A DNA stretch of 64,000 nt from Leifsonia virtsii (GCF_030433675.1 NZ_JAROCB010000004.1:1-64000); one strand, 5' to 3'. Counted from the first letter of the stretch, positions 28,959 to 38,785 are shown. Notes: generated by a model from the sequence alone, not told the origin. Made by a program: numbers and translations.

Positions 28959-31748
28959 GTGCCTGACACGAAGAAGCTCGTCATCGTCGAGTCACCCAAC
29001 AAGGTGAAGTCGATCGCGCAGTATCTGGGCGACGGCTACGAGGTCATGGCCTCGGTCGGGCACATCCGCGACCTCATCGAGCCGAAGAACCTGCCGCCCG
29101 AGCTGAAGAAGGGCTCCCTCGGCAAGTTCTCCGTCGACGTCGAGAACGAGTTCGAGCCCTACTACGTGGTGTCCGACCAGAAGAAGAAGACGGTCGCCGA
29201 CCTCAAGCGCGCGCTGAAGAACGCGGACGAACTCCTGCTCGCCACGGATGAGGACCGCGAGGGCGAGGCCATCGCCTGGCACCTCGTCGAGGTGCTGAAG
29301 CCGAAGATCCCCGTGAAGCGGATGGTCTTCCACGAGATCACCCGCGAGGCCATCGAGAAGGCCCGCGACAACACCCGCGAGATCGACACCGCTCTGGTCG
29401 ACGCTCAGGAGACCCGGCGCATCCTCGACCGCCTCTACGGCTACGAGGTCTCGCCCGTGCTCTGGCGCAAGGTCGGCCCCGGCCTCTCGGCCGGCCGGGT
29501 CCAGTCCGCCGCCACCCGACTCGTCGTCGACCGGGAGCGCGAACGGCTCGCCTTCGTCCCCGCGTCGTACTGGGGCCTCACGGCCCAGCTGGCGCCCGAG
29601 GACGCGAGCACGTTCGAGGCGCGGCTCGCGCGCATCGACGGCGACCGCGTCGCCACCGGCCGCGACTTCGACGACCACGGCCGCCTCACCTCCGGCGCGC
29701 GCACGCTCGACGAGGCGTCGGCGACCGCGCTCGCGGCGGCCGTTCGCCAGCCGAGCACGGCGGTCGCCGTGTCCAAGCTCGACACGAAGCCGTACTCGCG
29801 TCGTCCGGCGGCGCCGTTCACCACCTCCACGCTCCAGCAGGAGGCCGCCCGCAAGCTGCGCTTCTCCGCACGGCAGACGATGAGCGTCGCCCAGTCGCTC
29901 TACGAGAACGGCTACATCACCTATATGCGAACCGACTCCTCGTCGCTCTCGCAGCAGGCGACCAACGCCGCCCGGGCGCAGGCGGCGAAGCTGTACGGCC
30001 CGGAGACCGTCCCGGAGAAGCCGCGCACGTACGCCTCCAAGAGCAAGAACGCGCAGGAGGCGCACGAGGCGATCCGTCCCTCCGGCGAGACCTTCCGCAC
30101 GCCGGCGGAGCTCGAGCGCTCGCTTCGCGGGCCGGAGTTCCGCCTCTACGACCTGATCTGGAAGCGCACCGTCGCCTCGCAGATGGCGGACGCGAAGGGC
30201 CAGACGGCCTCCGTGACCGTCGAGGCGCGGGTCGGCGAGGGGCCGCTCGACGGCACGGTCGCCGAGTTCACCGCGAGCGGCACCGTCATCACGTTCCGCG
30301 GCTTCCTCAACGCCTACGAGGAGGGCAAGGATGAGGAGCGCAACGCGTCCGACTCCGCCGAGGCGAAGCTTCCGCCGCTGACGGAGGGCCAGGCGCTCGA
30401 GGTGCGCGACATCGCAGCGGACGGCCACGAGACCACCCCGCCGCCCCGCTACACCGAGGCGAGCCTCGTCAAGACGCTGGAGGAGCTCGGGATCGGGCGC
30501 CCCTCGACGTTCGCGAGCATCATCTCCACGATCATCGACCGCGGCTACGTCACGCAGCGCGGTCAGGCGCTGGTGCCGAGCTGGGTGGCGTTCTCCGTCG
30601 TCCGGCTGCTGGAGGACTACTTCGCCGACCTGGTGCAGTACGACTTCACCGCCGAGATGGAGGACGACCTCGACCGCATCGCCGACGGCGAGGCGGAGCG
30701 CGTGGACTGGCTGAACAGCTTCTACTTCGGGAGCGACAAGCACAAGGGCCTGCGCCGGGTCATCGACAACCTCGGCGAGATCGACGCCCGCAGCATCAAC
30801 TCCATCACGATCGACGAGGGTGTCACCCTCCGCATCGGCAAGTACGGCCCCTACCTCGAGGTCGCCGACACCGAGGCCGGTCCGGATGCGCCGCCGCGGC
30901 GCGTGAACATCCCGCCGGACCTCGCCCCCGACGAGCTCACACCCGCCAAGGCGCGCGAGCTGATCGAGGCCCCGGTGCAGACGGACCGCGTCCTCGGCAC
31001 CAACCCGGAGAACGGCAAGGTCGTGCTCGCGAAGGACGGCCGGTTCGGGCCGTACGTCACCGAGGCCGACCCGGAGGAGGAGCCGAGCGTCGACTCCGCC
31101 ACCGGTGAGGTGGTGGAGCCGGCGAAGAAGACCAAGAAGGCCGCGGCGGCGAAGCCCCGCACCGCCTCCCTGTTCAAGTCGATGGACCTCGCGACGCTCG
31201 ACCTCGAGACGGCCCTCAAGCTGCTCGACCTCCCGCGCGTCGTCGGCGCCGACCCGGAGAGCGGAGACGAGATCCAGGCGCAGAACGGGCGCTACGGGCC
31301 GTACCTGAAGAAGGGGACGGACACCCGCTCCCTTCCGAGCGAGGACGACATCTTCGACATCGACCTGGCCGGAGCGCTGGAGCTGTTCGCTCAGCCCAAG
31401 TACGGCAACCGCCGGGCGTCCAGCGCGCTCAAGGAGTTCGACGCCGATCCGGTCAGCGGCAAGCCGATCCGGATCAAGGACGGCCGCTTCGGCGCGTACG
31501 TCACCGATGGCGAGACCAACGCGACCATCCCGCGCGGCGAGACCGTCGACGAGGTCGACTTCGACCGTGCCGTGCAGCTGCTCGCCGACAAGCGCGCGAA
31601 GGGTCCGGCCAAGAAGCCCGCCCGCCGCACGACCACGGCCAAGGCGAGCACGGCGAAGACCACCACCGCGAAGAAGGCGGCGACGGCCAAGGCAACGACG
31701 GCGAAGAAGACCACGACGAAGGCCGCCGCGAAGAAGACCGCAGAGTGA
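28959..31748 (+). CDS. topA: DNA topoisomerase I
   Basis: Type IA topoisomerase relaxing negative supercoils. 929 residues: Toprim domain (LVIVESPNKVKSIAQYLG; DEDREGEAIAWHL), catalytic Y322 in YITYMRTDSSSL, domain II arch, then repeated C-terminal modules that lack zinc-finger cysteines (KDGRFGPYVTE, QNGRYGPYLKKG, KDGRFGAYVTDG) and a Lys/Ala/Thr-rich tail, the form typical of actinobacteria. AGGAG is 4 nt before the GTG. No stop separates it in frame from the Tad gene upstream. Followed by tmk with a 4-bp overlap. Confidence 0.97.
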   Translation: MPDTKKLVIVESPNKVKSIAQYLGDGYEVMASVGHIRDLIEPKNLPPELKKGSLGKFSVDVENEFEPYYVVSDQKKKTVADLKRALKNADELLLATDEDREGEAIAWHLVEVLKPKIPVKRMVFHEITREAIEKARDNTREIDTALVDAQETRRILDRLYGYEVSPVLWRKVGPGLSAGRVQSAATRLVVDRERERLAFVPASYWGLTAQLAPEDASTFEARLARIDGDRVATGRDFDDHGRLTSGARTLDEASATALAAAVRQPSTAVAVSKLDTKPYSRRPAAPFTTSTLQQEAARKLRFSARQTMSVAQSLYENGYITYMRTDSSSLSQQATNAARAQAAKLYGPETVPEKPRTYASKSKNAQEAHEAIRPSGETFRTPAELERSLRGPEFRLYDLIWKRTVASQMADAKGQTASVTVEARVGEGPLDGTVAEFTASGTVITFRGFLNAYEEGKDEERNASDSAEAKLPPLTEGQALEVRDIAADGHETTPPPRYTEASLVKTLEELGIGRPSTFASIISTIIDRGYVTQRGQALVPSWVAFSVVRLLEDYFADLVQYDFTAEMEDDLDRIADGEAERVDWLNSFYFGSDKHKGLRRVIDNLGEIDARSINSITIDEGVTLRIGKYGPYLEVADTEAGPDAPPRRVNIPPDLAPDELTPAKARELIEAPVQTDRVLGTNPENGKVVLAKDGRFGPYVTEADPEEEPSVDSATGEVVEPAKKTKKAAAAKPRTASLFKSMDLATLDLETALKLLDLPRVVGADPESGDEIQAQNGRYGPYLKKGTDTRSLPSEDDIFDIDLAGALELFAQPKYGNRRASSALKEFDADPVSGKPIRIKDGRFGAYVTDGETNATIPRGETVDEVDFDRAVQLLADKRAKGPAKKPARRTTTAKASTAKTTTAKKAATAKATTAKKTTTKAAAKKTAE

Positions 31749-32365
31749 CCGCCGGCCTCTTCATCACGCTGGAGGGCGGAGACGGCGTCGGAAAGTCGAC
31801 GCAGGCCGCACTCCTCGAGGAGTGGCTGGTCGCCCAGGGGCGGACCGTCGTCCGCACCCGGGAGCCCGGCGGGACGAAATTCGGGGTGGAGGTGCGCGAG
31901 ATCGTCCTCCACCACCGCGGCGACATCGCGCCCCGCGCCGAAGCCCTCCTCTACGCGGCCGACCGCGCCCACCACGTGGCCACGCTGGTGCGCCCAGCGC
32001 TGGAGCGCGGCGACATCGTGCTCCAGGACCGCTACATCGACTCGTCCGTCGCCTACCAGGGCGCAGGGCGGGTGCTCGACGCGCAGCAGATCCGCGACCT
32101 GTCGCTGTGGGCCGCAGAGGGCCTGCTGCCCGACCTCACCATCCTGCTCGACCTCGACGAGGACGCCGCCCGAGCCCGCCTCGACAGCGCGCGCACCCGC
32201 TACGACCGGCTGGAGGCGGAGCGCTCCGACTTCCACGCCCGGGTCCGGGAGGCCTACCTCCGGCTCGCCGCAGCCGAGCCGGAGCGGTTCCTGGTGGTCG
32301 ACGCCGCACGTCCCGTCGATGACATCGCAGCCGAGATCCGCGAGCGCCTCAGCGGACGGGTCTGA
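31745..32365 (+). CDS. tmk: Thymidylate kinase
   Basis: Phosphorylates dTMP to dTDP. 206 residues with P-loop GGDGVGKST (residues 11-19), the DRY-type motif LQDRYIDSSVAYQGAGR and LID-region SARTRYDRLEAERSDFH. GTG start overlaps the topA stop. The order topA-tmk-holB is usual in actinobacteria. Confidence 0.96.
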   Translation: MTAGLFITLEGGDGVGKSTQAALLEEWLVAQGRTVVRTREPGGTKFGVEVREIVLHHRGDIAPRAEALLYAADRAHHVATLVRPALERGDIVLQDRYIDSSVAYQGAGRVLDAQQIRDLSLWAAEGLLPDLTILLDLDEDAARARLDSARTRYDRLEAERSDFHARVREAYLRLAAAEPERFLVVDAARPVDDIAAEIRERLSGRV

Positions 32366-32459
32366 CGCATTCGGCCCCGGCGCATCCGGTCCGGACGCAC
32401 GCGTTTCTCCCCAGCCGCCGTGTTCTCCACAGCCGTCCGCGGGTGTCCGCGGTGACGGC

Positions 32460-32465
32460 TAGCCT
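32460..32465 (+). promoter_or_regulatory. Near-leaderless -10 element of holB
   Basis: TAGCCT ends 7 nt before the ATG at 32473. The 107-bp tmk-holB gap holds no other feature. Confidence 0.45.
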
Positions 32466-32472
32466 GGAACGC

Positions 32473-33660
32473 ATGACGGTGTGGGACGAGCTCACGGGGC
32501 AGGACGAGGCGATCGAGGTCGTCCGCGCCGCCGCGGAGGGGTCCGGCGCCGCCTCCGGCGGCCCCGCCAACCGTGGCATGACGCACTCCTGGCTCATCAC
32601 GGGGCCGCCCGGCTCCGGCCGCTCGAACCTCGCGTACGCGTTCGCAACCGCGCTGCTCAGCCCCGGAACGCCGGAGGGCGACCTCGCCACCCGCCGCCAG
32701 GTCGACGCGCGCACGCATCCCGACCTCGCCGTGCTCAGCACCGAACGGGTCATCATCTCCATCGACGAGGTGCGGTCACTGGTCGCCAGCTCGCAATTCT
32801 CGCCGTCCGTCGGCCGCTACCGGGTCATGGTCATCGAGGACGCCGACCGCATGACCGAGCGCACCTCCAACGTGCTGCTCAAAGCGCTGGAGGAGCCGCC
32901 GGAGCGCACGGTGTGGATCCTGTGCGCGCCGAGCGAGGCCGACCTGCTCCCGACCATCCGCTCCCGGGTCCGCACCGTGCGCCTCCGGGTGCCGAGCGTC
33001 GACGATGTCGCCGAGCTCATCCAGCGCCGCGACGGGGTGGACGCCGAAGCCGCTGAGCGCGCCGCGCGCCACGCCCAGAGCCACATCGGCATGGCGCACC
33101 GCCTCGCCACCAACGAGGAGGCACGACGCCGCCGCGAGCAGACGCTGCAGCTCGCCCTCGGCATCCGCTCGGTCTCCGACGCCGTGCTCGCCGCCGCGAC
33201 CCTGCTCGAGATCGCGGGCGCCGACGCGAAGGCCATCACCGAGGAGCGCGACGCAGAAGAACGCGAGCACGCCCTCCGCTCGCTCGGCGTCGAGCCGGGA
33301 GGCACCATCCCTCCCGCGCTGCGCGGCCAGCTGCGGCAGCTGGAAGAGGACCAGAAGCGCCGGGCGACGCGCAGCCTCCGCGACGGCATCGACCGCATCC
33401 TGGTCGACCTGCTCTCGCTCCACCGCGACGTCATGATGCTCCAGCTGGGCACCGACAGCGAGCTGGTCAACCGGGAGCTCCGCGCCGAGCTCGACGCTCT
33501 CAGCACCCACACGACTCCGGCCGCTACGCTCGCCGCGATGGACGCCGTGGCGACCGCGCGGGAGCGCATCGACGGCAACGTCGCCCCGGCCCTCGCCCTC
33601 GAGGCCATGCTGACCACGATCCTGCGCGGCACGACCGCACGAAAGGGGAGCGACCTGTGA
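32473..33660 (+). CDS. holB: DNA polymerase III subunit delta'
   Basis: Clamp-loader subunit. 395 residues beginning WDELTGQDEAIEVVRAA, with a degenerate P-loop GPPGSGRSN, then VIISIDEVRSLVASSQFSP and MTERTSNVLLKALEEPPERT. The zinc module that normally follows the P-loop (four Cys) is absent: the segment between AFATALLSPG and THPDLAVLS has no Cys. I start at ATG 32473; the frame is open to GTG 32443. The stop overlaps the hydrolase start. Confidence 0.93.
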   Translation: MTVWDELTGQDEAIEVVRAAAEGSGAASGGPANRGMTHSWLITGPPGSGRSNLAYAFATALLSPGTPEGDLATRRQVDARTHPDLAVLSTERVIISIDEVRSLVASSQFSPSVGRYRVMVIEDADRMTERTSNVLLKALEEPPERTVWILCAPSEADLLPTIRSRVRTVRLRVPSVDDVAELIQRRDGVDAEAAERAARHAQSHIGMAHRLATNEEARRRREQTLQLALGIRSVSDAVLAAATLLEIAGADAKAITEERDAEEREHALRSLGVEPGGTIPPALRGQLRQLEEDQKRRATRSLRDGIDRILVDLLSLHRDVMMLQLGTDSELVNRELRAELDALSTHTTPAATLAAMDAVATARERIDGNVAPALALEAMLTTILRGTTARKGSDL

Positions 33661-35216
33661 TCACCCGACCCGGCCCCTCGGCGCCCCGCCGGCGCAGCGC
33701 GCTCACCGCCGTCGTGGCGCTCGCCGCGGTGCTGGCGCTGACCCTGAGCGGGTGCGTCACGTGGTTCCTCCCGGCGAAGACGTCCGGCACCTCCACCCCG
33801 TCGCCCGAGAAGGTCGCCGCGGCGCTGCAGCCCTACTACGGCCAGGTGCTGAAGTGGACCGGCTGCGGCAACGGGATGCAGTGCACGACCGCCAAGGCGC
33901 CGCTCGACTGGAACGCCCCGGCGAAGGGCGAGATCGAGCTCGCCCTCATCCGCCAGCCGGCGAAGGGCACGAAGCAGGGCTCGCTGCTGACCAACCCCGG
34001 CGGCCCGGGCGCGTCCGGGTACGACTTCGTGAAGGACTCCGTCGACTTCGTCGCCGACAAGACGCTTCAGGACCACTTCGACATCGTCGGCTTCGACCCC
34101 CGCGGCGTCGGCCGCTCCACCGCGGTGAAGTGCTACGACGCCAAGCAGATGGACGACTACCTCTACGGCATCACGCCGGGTCAGCGCGGCTCCGACGAGT
34201 GGATCGCGGCCAACACGAAGGTCGCGAAGGACTTCGGCGACGCCTGCAAGAAGAACACCGGCGCGCCGCTGCCCCGCGTCGACACGGTGTCCGCCGCGCG
34301 CGACCTCGACCTGCTGCGGGCGACCCTGGGAGACAAGAAGCTGAACTACCTCGGCTACTCGTACGGCACCTACCTCGGCGCGGTCTACGCCGGGCTCTAC
34401 CCGGGCAAGACGGGAAGACTCGTGCTCGACGGCGCCCTGGATCCGGCCGCCACCAACTTCGACGTCACCGAGGTGCAGGCCAAGGGCTTCGAGAGCGCCC
34501 TGCGGGCCTATCTCGCCGACTGCCTGACCCGCAAGGACTGCCCCTTCACCGGCACCGTCGACGAGGCGATGACCACGGTCGGGCAGCTGCTGGCGGCAGT
34601 GGAGAAGAGCCCCATCCAGAATTCCGACGGCCGGGAGCTCGGCGCGAACACGCTCGTGACGGCCATCATCACGCCGCTGTACGACGCCACCGCGTGGTCG
34701 TACCTCGACAAGCTGTTCGAGTCGGTGATGAAGGGGAGCGCGTCCGTCGCCTTCACGCTCGCCGACACCTACAACAACCGCGACTCCGACGGCACGTACT
34801 CCGACAACTCCACCGAGGCGTTCGTCGCGATCAACTGCCTCGACTACACGTACGACGCCGACCCGGCCGTGATGCGGCAGCAGGCGGCCGAGTTGGCGAA
34901 GGCCGCGCCCGTCATCGGCCCGTACATGGCGTACGGCGACATCGGCTGCGCGCACTGGCCGTACAAGGCGACGGGAGACCGTGGCCCCATCGCGGCCGAC
35001 GGCTCCGCGCCCATCCTCGTCGTCGGCACGACGAACGACCCGGCGACCCCGTACGTGTGGGCGAAGAACCTCGCTTCCGAGCTTCAGAACGGCCACCTGC
35101 TCACCTACAAGGGCGAGGGGCACACCGCGTACAACAAGTCGAATTCCTGCGTGAACGACACGGTGGACTCCTACCTCGTCTCAGGAACGGTGCCCGAGAA
35201 GGGCAAGACTTGCTGA
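33657..35216 (+). CDS. Secreted alpha/beta hydrolase lipoprotein (tripeptidyl aminopeptidase-like)
   Basis: 519 residues. A signal peptide with lipobox LTLSGC (Cys about 32) makes it a membrane-tethered exported lipoprotein. The hydrolase fold shows LLTNPGGPGASGYDF (oxyanion region), GFDPRGVGRST, nucleophile Ser in YLGYSYGTYLG, and Asp/His in TTNDPATPY and GEGHTAYN, with a TAP-like C-terminal domain. Family members (SlpD/SlpE, MEROPS S33) remove short peptides from exported proteins or peptides. Coupled to holB by a 4-bp overlap, a frequent actinobacterial association. Confidence 0.9.
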   Translation: MITRPGPSAPRRRSALTAVVALAAVLALTLSGCVTWFLPAKTSGTSTPSPEKVAAALQPYYGQVLKWTGCGNGMQCTTAKAPLDWNAPAKGEIELALIRQPAKGTKQGSLLTNPGGPGASGYDFVKDSVDFVADKTLQDHFDIVGFDPRGVGRSTAVKCYDAKQMDDYLYGITPGQRGSDEWIAANTKVAKDFGDACKKNTGAPLPRVDTVSAARDLDLLRATLGDKKLNYLGYSYGTYLGAVYAGLYPGKTGRLVLDGALDPAATNFDVTEVQAKGFESALRAYLADCLTRKDCPFTGTVDEAMTTVGQLLAAVEKSPIQNSDGRELGANTLVTAIITPLYDATAWSYLDKLFESVMKGSASVAFTLADTYNNRDSDGTYSDNSTEAFVAINCLDYTYDADPAVMRQQAAELAKAAPVIGPYMAYGDIGCAHWPYKATGDRGPIAADGSAPILVVGTTNDPATPYVWAKNLASELQNGHLLTYKGEGHTAYNKSNSCVNDTVDSYLVSGTVPEKGKTC

Positions 35217-35243
35217 GCGACGCCGAAACGCCAAGGTGAGTGG

Positions 35244-35255
35244 TGCAATTTTGCA
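35244..35255 (+). promoter_or_regulatory. Candidate TetR operator
   Basis: TGCAA-TT-TTGCA, a short palindrome 21 bp upstream of the TetR-family start and just before AATAAT (35264-35269), a possible leaderless -10 for GTG 35277. Autoregulation is the natural guess. Confidence 0.4.
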
Positions 35256-35276
35256 GCGAGTGAAATAATCGTGGAT

Positions 35277-35969
35277 GTGTCTGCCGCCCCCGATGCCCTG
35301 GTGAGCGAGCCGGGCCTCCGCGAGCGCAAGCGCATCGCGACCCGCCGCGCCATCCAGCTCGCCGCCGTCGAGCTGGCGAGCGAACGCGGGTTCGACCGCG
35401 TCACGATCGACGAGATCAGCCACGTCGCCAACGTCTCGCCGCGCACGTTCTTCAACTACTTCCCGTCGAAGGAGTCGGCCATCATCGGCGAGCTGCCGGA
35501 GCTGCCCGACGAGGAGACCATCGAGCAGTTCGTGGCTGCCGGCCCGGAGCAGCCCATCCTGGATGGGATCAGCACCCTGCTCATCGCGGCGATCGACCTC
35601 GGCGACACGTCCGACCCGGATGCCGACGAGCGGACCTCCGGGCCGGAGAGCGTCCACCGCCTCCACGAGCTCCGCCGCGCCCTGCTCAAGGACAACCCGG
35701 AGCTCTTCGCCCTACGGATGGCGAGCATGCACAAGTTCGAGGATGCGCTGAGCGGGGTGGTCCAGCGCCGCCTGGCCCATGACGACCCGGAGCTCGCCGC
35801 CGACCAGGAGGCGCTGCACCAGCGGGCGCGGCTGGTGACCTACGTCGCGTTCGCGGGCATGCGCCACGCCTGGTCCTGCTGGGCGGACCACGGCGGCGTC
35901 GAACCGCTCTCCGACCGCCTCCGCAGCTCGTTCGAGCAGCTCTCCACCCTCGGAACCCAGGTGCGCTGA
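35277..35969 (+). CDS. TetR family transcriptional regulator
   Basis: 230 residues; the N-terminal helix-turn-helix (RKRIATRRAIQLAAVELASE through VTIDEISHVANVSPRTFFNYFPSKE, split here) is typical of TetR, with NYFPSKE closing the recognition helix. The C-terminal ligand domain includes MHKFEDALSGVVQRRLA. GTG 35277 is preferred over 35271 because AATAAT lies 7 nt before it. Target not known; the hydrolase upstream reads the same way, so a separate transcript is likely. Confidence 0.88.
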   Translation: MSAAPDALVSEPGLRERKRIATRRAIQLAAVELASERGFDRVTIDEISHVANVSPRTFFNYFPSKESAIIGELPELPDEETIEQFVAAGPEQPILDGISTLLIAAIDLGDTSDPDADERTSGPESVHRLHELRRALLKDNPELFALRMASMHKFEDALSGVVQRRLAHDDPELAADQEALHQRARLVTYVAFAGMRHAWSCWADHGGVEPLSDRLRSSFEQLSTLGTQVR

Positions 35970-36050
35970 CCGCAGTCCGCGCCTGGTCGTCAGTACCCCG
36001 CCGGATCGGGTAAGCTATCTGACTGTGCGTCGGGCGTCAGCCCGGCCCAC

Positions 36051-36126
36051 GCCGCCCTAGCTCAGTCGGCAGAGCATCTCACTCGTAATGAGAAGGTCAA
36101 GGGTTCGATTCCCTTGGGCGGCTCCA
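36051..36126 (+). tRNA. tRNA-Thr (CGT)
   Basis: Acceptor stem GCCGCCC pairs with GGGCGGC; anticodon stem TCTCA/TGAGA encloses CTCGTAA, anticodon CGT; T arm AAGGG-TTCGATT-CCCTT; CCA is encoded at 36124-36126. Confidence 0.97.
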
Positions 36127-36229
36127 TCCCCTCCTCTCTCGCCTGAATCCCCGATTCTGCTGCGCTGCCGCCTCGCGCGGAGTACGCTGTGCGCAAATTG
36201 AGAATTAATCAGGTCTTCCGGGGGCTGTG

Positions 36230-38785
36230 ATGGATGCAACGAAGGGGTCCCGCCGGACGCGCGCGCTCGGCCTGCTCACCGCGACGCTGAGTGCGCTGCT
36301 GCTGATCGGAGGGGGCGTCGGGCTGGGCGTCCCCGCGTCCGCCGACACGATGCCGCCGGACCCGAACAATCCCGCCACGCCGCCCACCGTCGGAGCGACG
36401 GCGCTGCCGACGACGCAGATCGACGGGGTGGCGTGGGCGCAGGTGGTCGTCGGCGACACCGTCTACGTGACGGGCAAGTTCACGACCGCCCGACCGGCCG
36501 GCTCTCCCGCCGGGTCGAACACGACCCCGCGCAGCAACCTGCTCGCGTACAACATCACGACCGGCGCGCTGACCCCGTTCAACGTGCCGCTGAACGCCCA
36601 GGGGCTCGCGATCGCGGCGAGCCCGGACGGCTCCCGCATCTACGTCGGCGGCGACTTCACCTCCGCGGGCGGCGCCTCCTACTACCGCATCGTCGCGATC
36701 AGCACCGCGACGGGTCAGCCGATCGCGTCGTTCCGCCCGATCATGGAGAGCCAGGTGCGGGCCCTCGCCGTCACGAACACGGCGGTCTACGCGGGTGGGA
36801 CGTTCTCCAGCGTCAACGGTGTCAGCCGCGGCTACATCGCCAAGATCGACCCGACCAACGGCGCTCTCGTCAGCTCCTGGGGCGCCTCCGCCGACTACGT
36901 CGTCGACGCGCTCGCCGTCAGCCCGGACGGCGCACGCGTGTACGCCGGGGGCCGCTTCAAGAACGTGAACGGCGAACCGCACTACGGGCTCGCGATGCTG
37001 ACGGGATCGACCGGGAGCACGCTCCCGTTCCCGGCCAACAACGTGGTCCGCGACGCCGGCACGCAAGCAGGCATCACAGCGCTCGCCGCGACCTCCGACC
37101 GCATCTACGGCTCGGGATACGTCTACGGCTCCGGCGGCAACCTGGAGGGGAGCTTCTCCGCCGACGCGGTCACGGGCGCCCTGATCTGGCTGGAGGACTG
37201 CCACGGCGACACCTACTCGATCGCGCCGCTCGGCAACGCGCTCTACGTCGCCGGGCATCCGCACATGTGCAGCAACGTCGGCGGCTTCCCGGAGACCAAC
37301 CCGCGCACCTTCCACCACACGATCGCGTTCTCGAAGGCGAGGACGGGCACGCTGACCAACGACGGCAACCGCTCCTACGCGAACTTCAGCGGCCAGCCCG
37401 CGCCGACGCTGCAGACCTGGTTCCCGAACTACACGGTCGGAACCTACACCGGGCAGTACCAGGCGGTGTGGAGCCTGGCGGGCGACAGTCGGTACCTGGT
37501 CGCGGGCGGCGAGTTCCCGACCGTCAACGGCACGGCGCAGTACGGGCTGACGCGGTACGCGTTCGACTCGGTCGTGCGCAGCACCACGGGGCCGAACAAC
37601 AACACGGCGCTGACCCCGAACGCGACGTCGCCGTCCGCCGGCCAGGCCAAGATCACCTGGACCGCGACGTACGACCAGGACAACGCCGCGCTCACCTACG
37701 CGCTCTCGCGCGACGGCGACACGGCGCATCCCGTCTATCAGGTCACGCGCTCGACGAACTTCTGGAGCCTGCCCGGGATGTCGTTCACCGAGAACGGGCT
37801 GGCCGGCGGCAGCGCGCACACCTACACGCTGACGGTCACCGATCCCGACGGGAACCGGATCGCGCGCACGGGCAACCGGGTGGTGATCGCCGGGGGAGGG
37901 ACGAACCAGCCTCCGACCGCGTCGTTCACGGTCGGCGCCAACGGCCTCGCCGTCTCGGTGGACGGCCGCGCCTCCAGCGACCCGGACGGCACGATCTCCT
38001 CCTACGCGTGGTCGTTCGGCGACGGCGGCACCGCGAGCGGAGCGACTGCCGCCCACACGTACGCCGCGGCCGGCACGTACACGATCACGCTGACCGTGAC
38101 GGACAACGCGGGAGCGACCGCGTCGACGACGCGTCAGGCGACCGTCGCGGCGAACACCGGGTCGACGATCGCCCGGGACGGCTTCGAGCGCACGGTGACC
38201 GGGGGCTGGGGCACCGCGGACGTCGGAGGGGCGTGGACGGGCGCGGGCACCGCATCCTCGTACTCGGTCGCGTCGGGCGCCGGTCGCATCAACGACCCGG
38301 CGGGATCGACGAAGACAGAGACCCTCGGCGGCGTCTCGTCGAGCCGGACGGACTCCACCGTGTCGTTCACGACGGACCTCGCGCCGAGCGGAGGCGGCGT
38401 CTTCGTGTCGGCGATCGGCCGCCAGGTCGGCTCCGCGGTGTACGAGGGGCGGGTGTGGCTGAGCGCGAGCGGCGCAGTGCAGATCCAGCTGCTCGCGAAC
38501 GGGGCGGCCCTCCAGACGTCGACGGTCAGCGGGCTCACCTACACGCCGGGACAGCAGCTGACCGTGCGGATGCAGGCGGTCGGCTCCTCGCCGACGGTCG
38601 TGAGCGCGAAAGTCTGGTCCGCTGCTCAGGCGCAGCCTGCCTCGTGGCAGGTGTCGGCCACGGACTCCACGGCCGGGCTGCAGGCCGCGGGCAGCGTCGG
38701 TCTGCGCGCGTACCTGTCTGCCACCGCGACGGCGACGCCCGTGACGGTGTCCTTCGACAACTACCTGGTGACCGCCGTGCCGTGA
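36230..38785 (+). CDS. Secreted PKD-domain protein with a beta-propeller-like N-terminus
   Basis: 851 residues. Signal peptide (LLTATLSALLLIGGGVGLGV, cleavage near ASA-DTM). Residues 60-420 carry repeats of the type VYVGGDFTSxxG / VYAGGTFSSVNG / VYAGGRFKNVNG / LVAGGEFPTVNG, a propeller-like series seen in secreted bacterial proteins. Then a fibronectin-like stretch, one PKD domain (about 560-643, SSDPDGTISSYAWSFGDGG), and a C-terminal concanavalin-like sheet (about 660-851) that may bind sugars. No membrane anchor, so released or wall-associated. Role unknown; adhesin or glycan-binding is inference. Confidence 0.85.
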   Translation: MDATKGSRRTRALGLLTATLSALLLIGGGVGLGVPASADTMPPDPNNPATPPTVGATALPTTQIDGVAWAQVVVGDTVYVTGKFTTARPAGSPAGSNTTPRSNLLAYNITTGALTPFNVPLNAQGLAIAASPDGSRIYVGGDFTSAGGASYYRIVAISTATGQPIASFRPIMESQVRALAVTNTAVYAGGTFSSVNGVSRGYIAKIDPTNGALVSSWGASADYVVDALAVSPDGARVYAGGRFKNVNGEPHYGLAMLTGSTGSTLPFPANNVVRDAGTQAGITALAATSDRIYGSGYVYGSGGNLEGSFSADAVTGALIWLEDCHGDTYSIAPLGNALYVAGHPHMCSNVGGFPETNPRTFHHTIAFSKARTGTLTNDGNRSYANFSGQPAPTLQTWFPNYTVGTYTGQYQAVWSLAGDSRYLVAGGEFPTVNGTAQYGLTRYAFDSVVRSTTGPNNNTALTPNATSPSAGQAKITWTATYDQDNAALTYALSRDGDTAHPVYQVTRSTNFWSLPGMSFTENGLAGGSAHTYTLTVTDPDGNRIARTGNRVVIAGGGTNQPPTASFTVGANGLAVSVDGRASSDPDGTISSYAWSFGDGGTASGATAAHTYAAAGTYTITLTVTDNAGATASTTRQATVAANTGSTIARDGFERTVTGGWGTADVGGAWTGAGTASSYSVASGAGRINDPAGSTKTETLGGVSSSRTDSTVSFTTDLAPSGGGVFVSAIGRQVGSAVYEGRVWLSASGAVQIQLLANGAALQTSTVSGLTYTPGQQLTVRMQAVGSSPTVVSAKVWSAAQAQPASWQVSATDSTAGLQAAGSVGLRAYLSATATATPVTVSFDNYLVTAVP

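Noticed and set aside
32443-32472. Upstream GTG start for holB
   Set aside because: It would place the TAGCCT -10 inside the coding region, and the extra ten residues do not fit the family.
36057-36239. Minus-strand ORF over tRNA-Thr (GNRTLDLLITSEM)
   Set aside because: Spurious antisense translation of tRNA-Thr.
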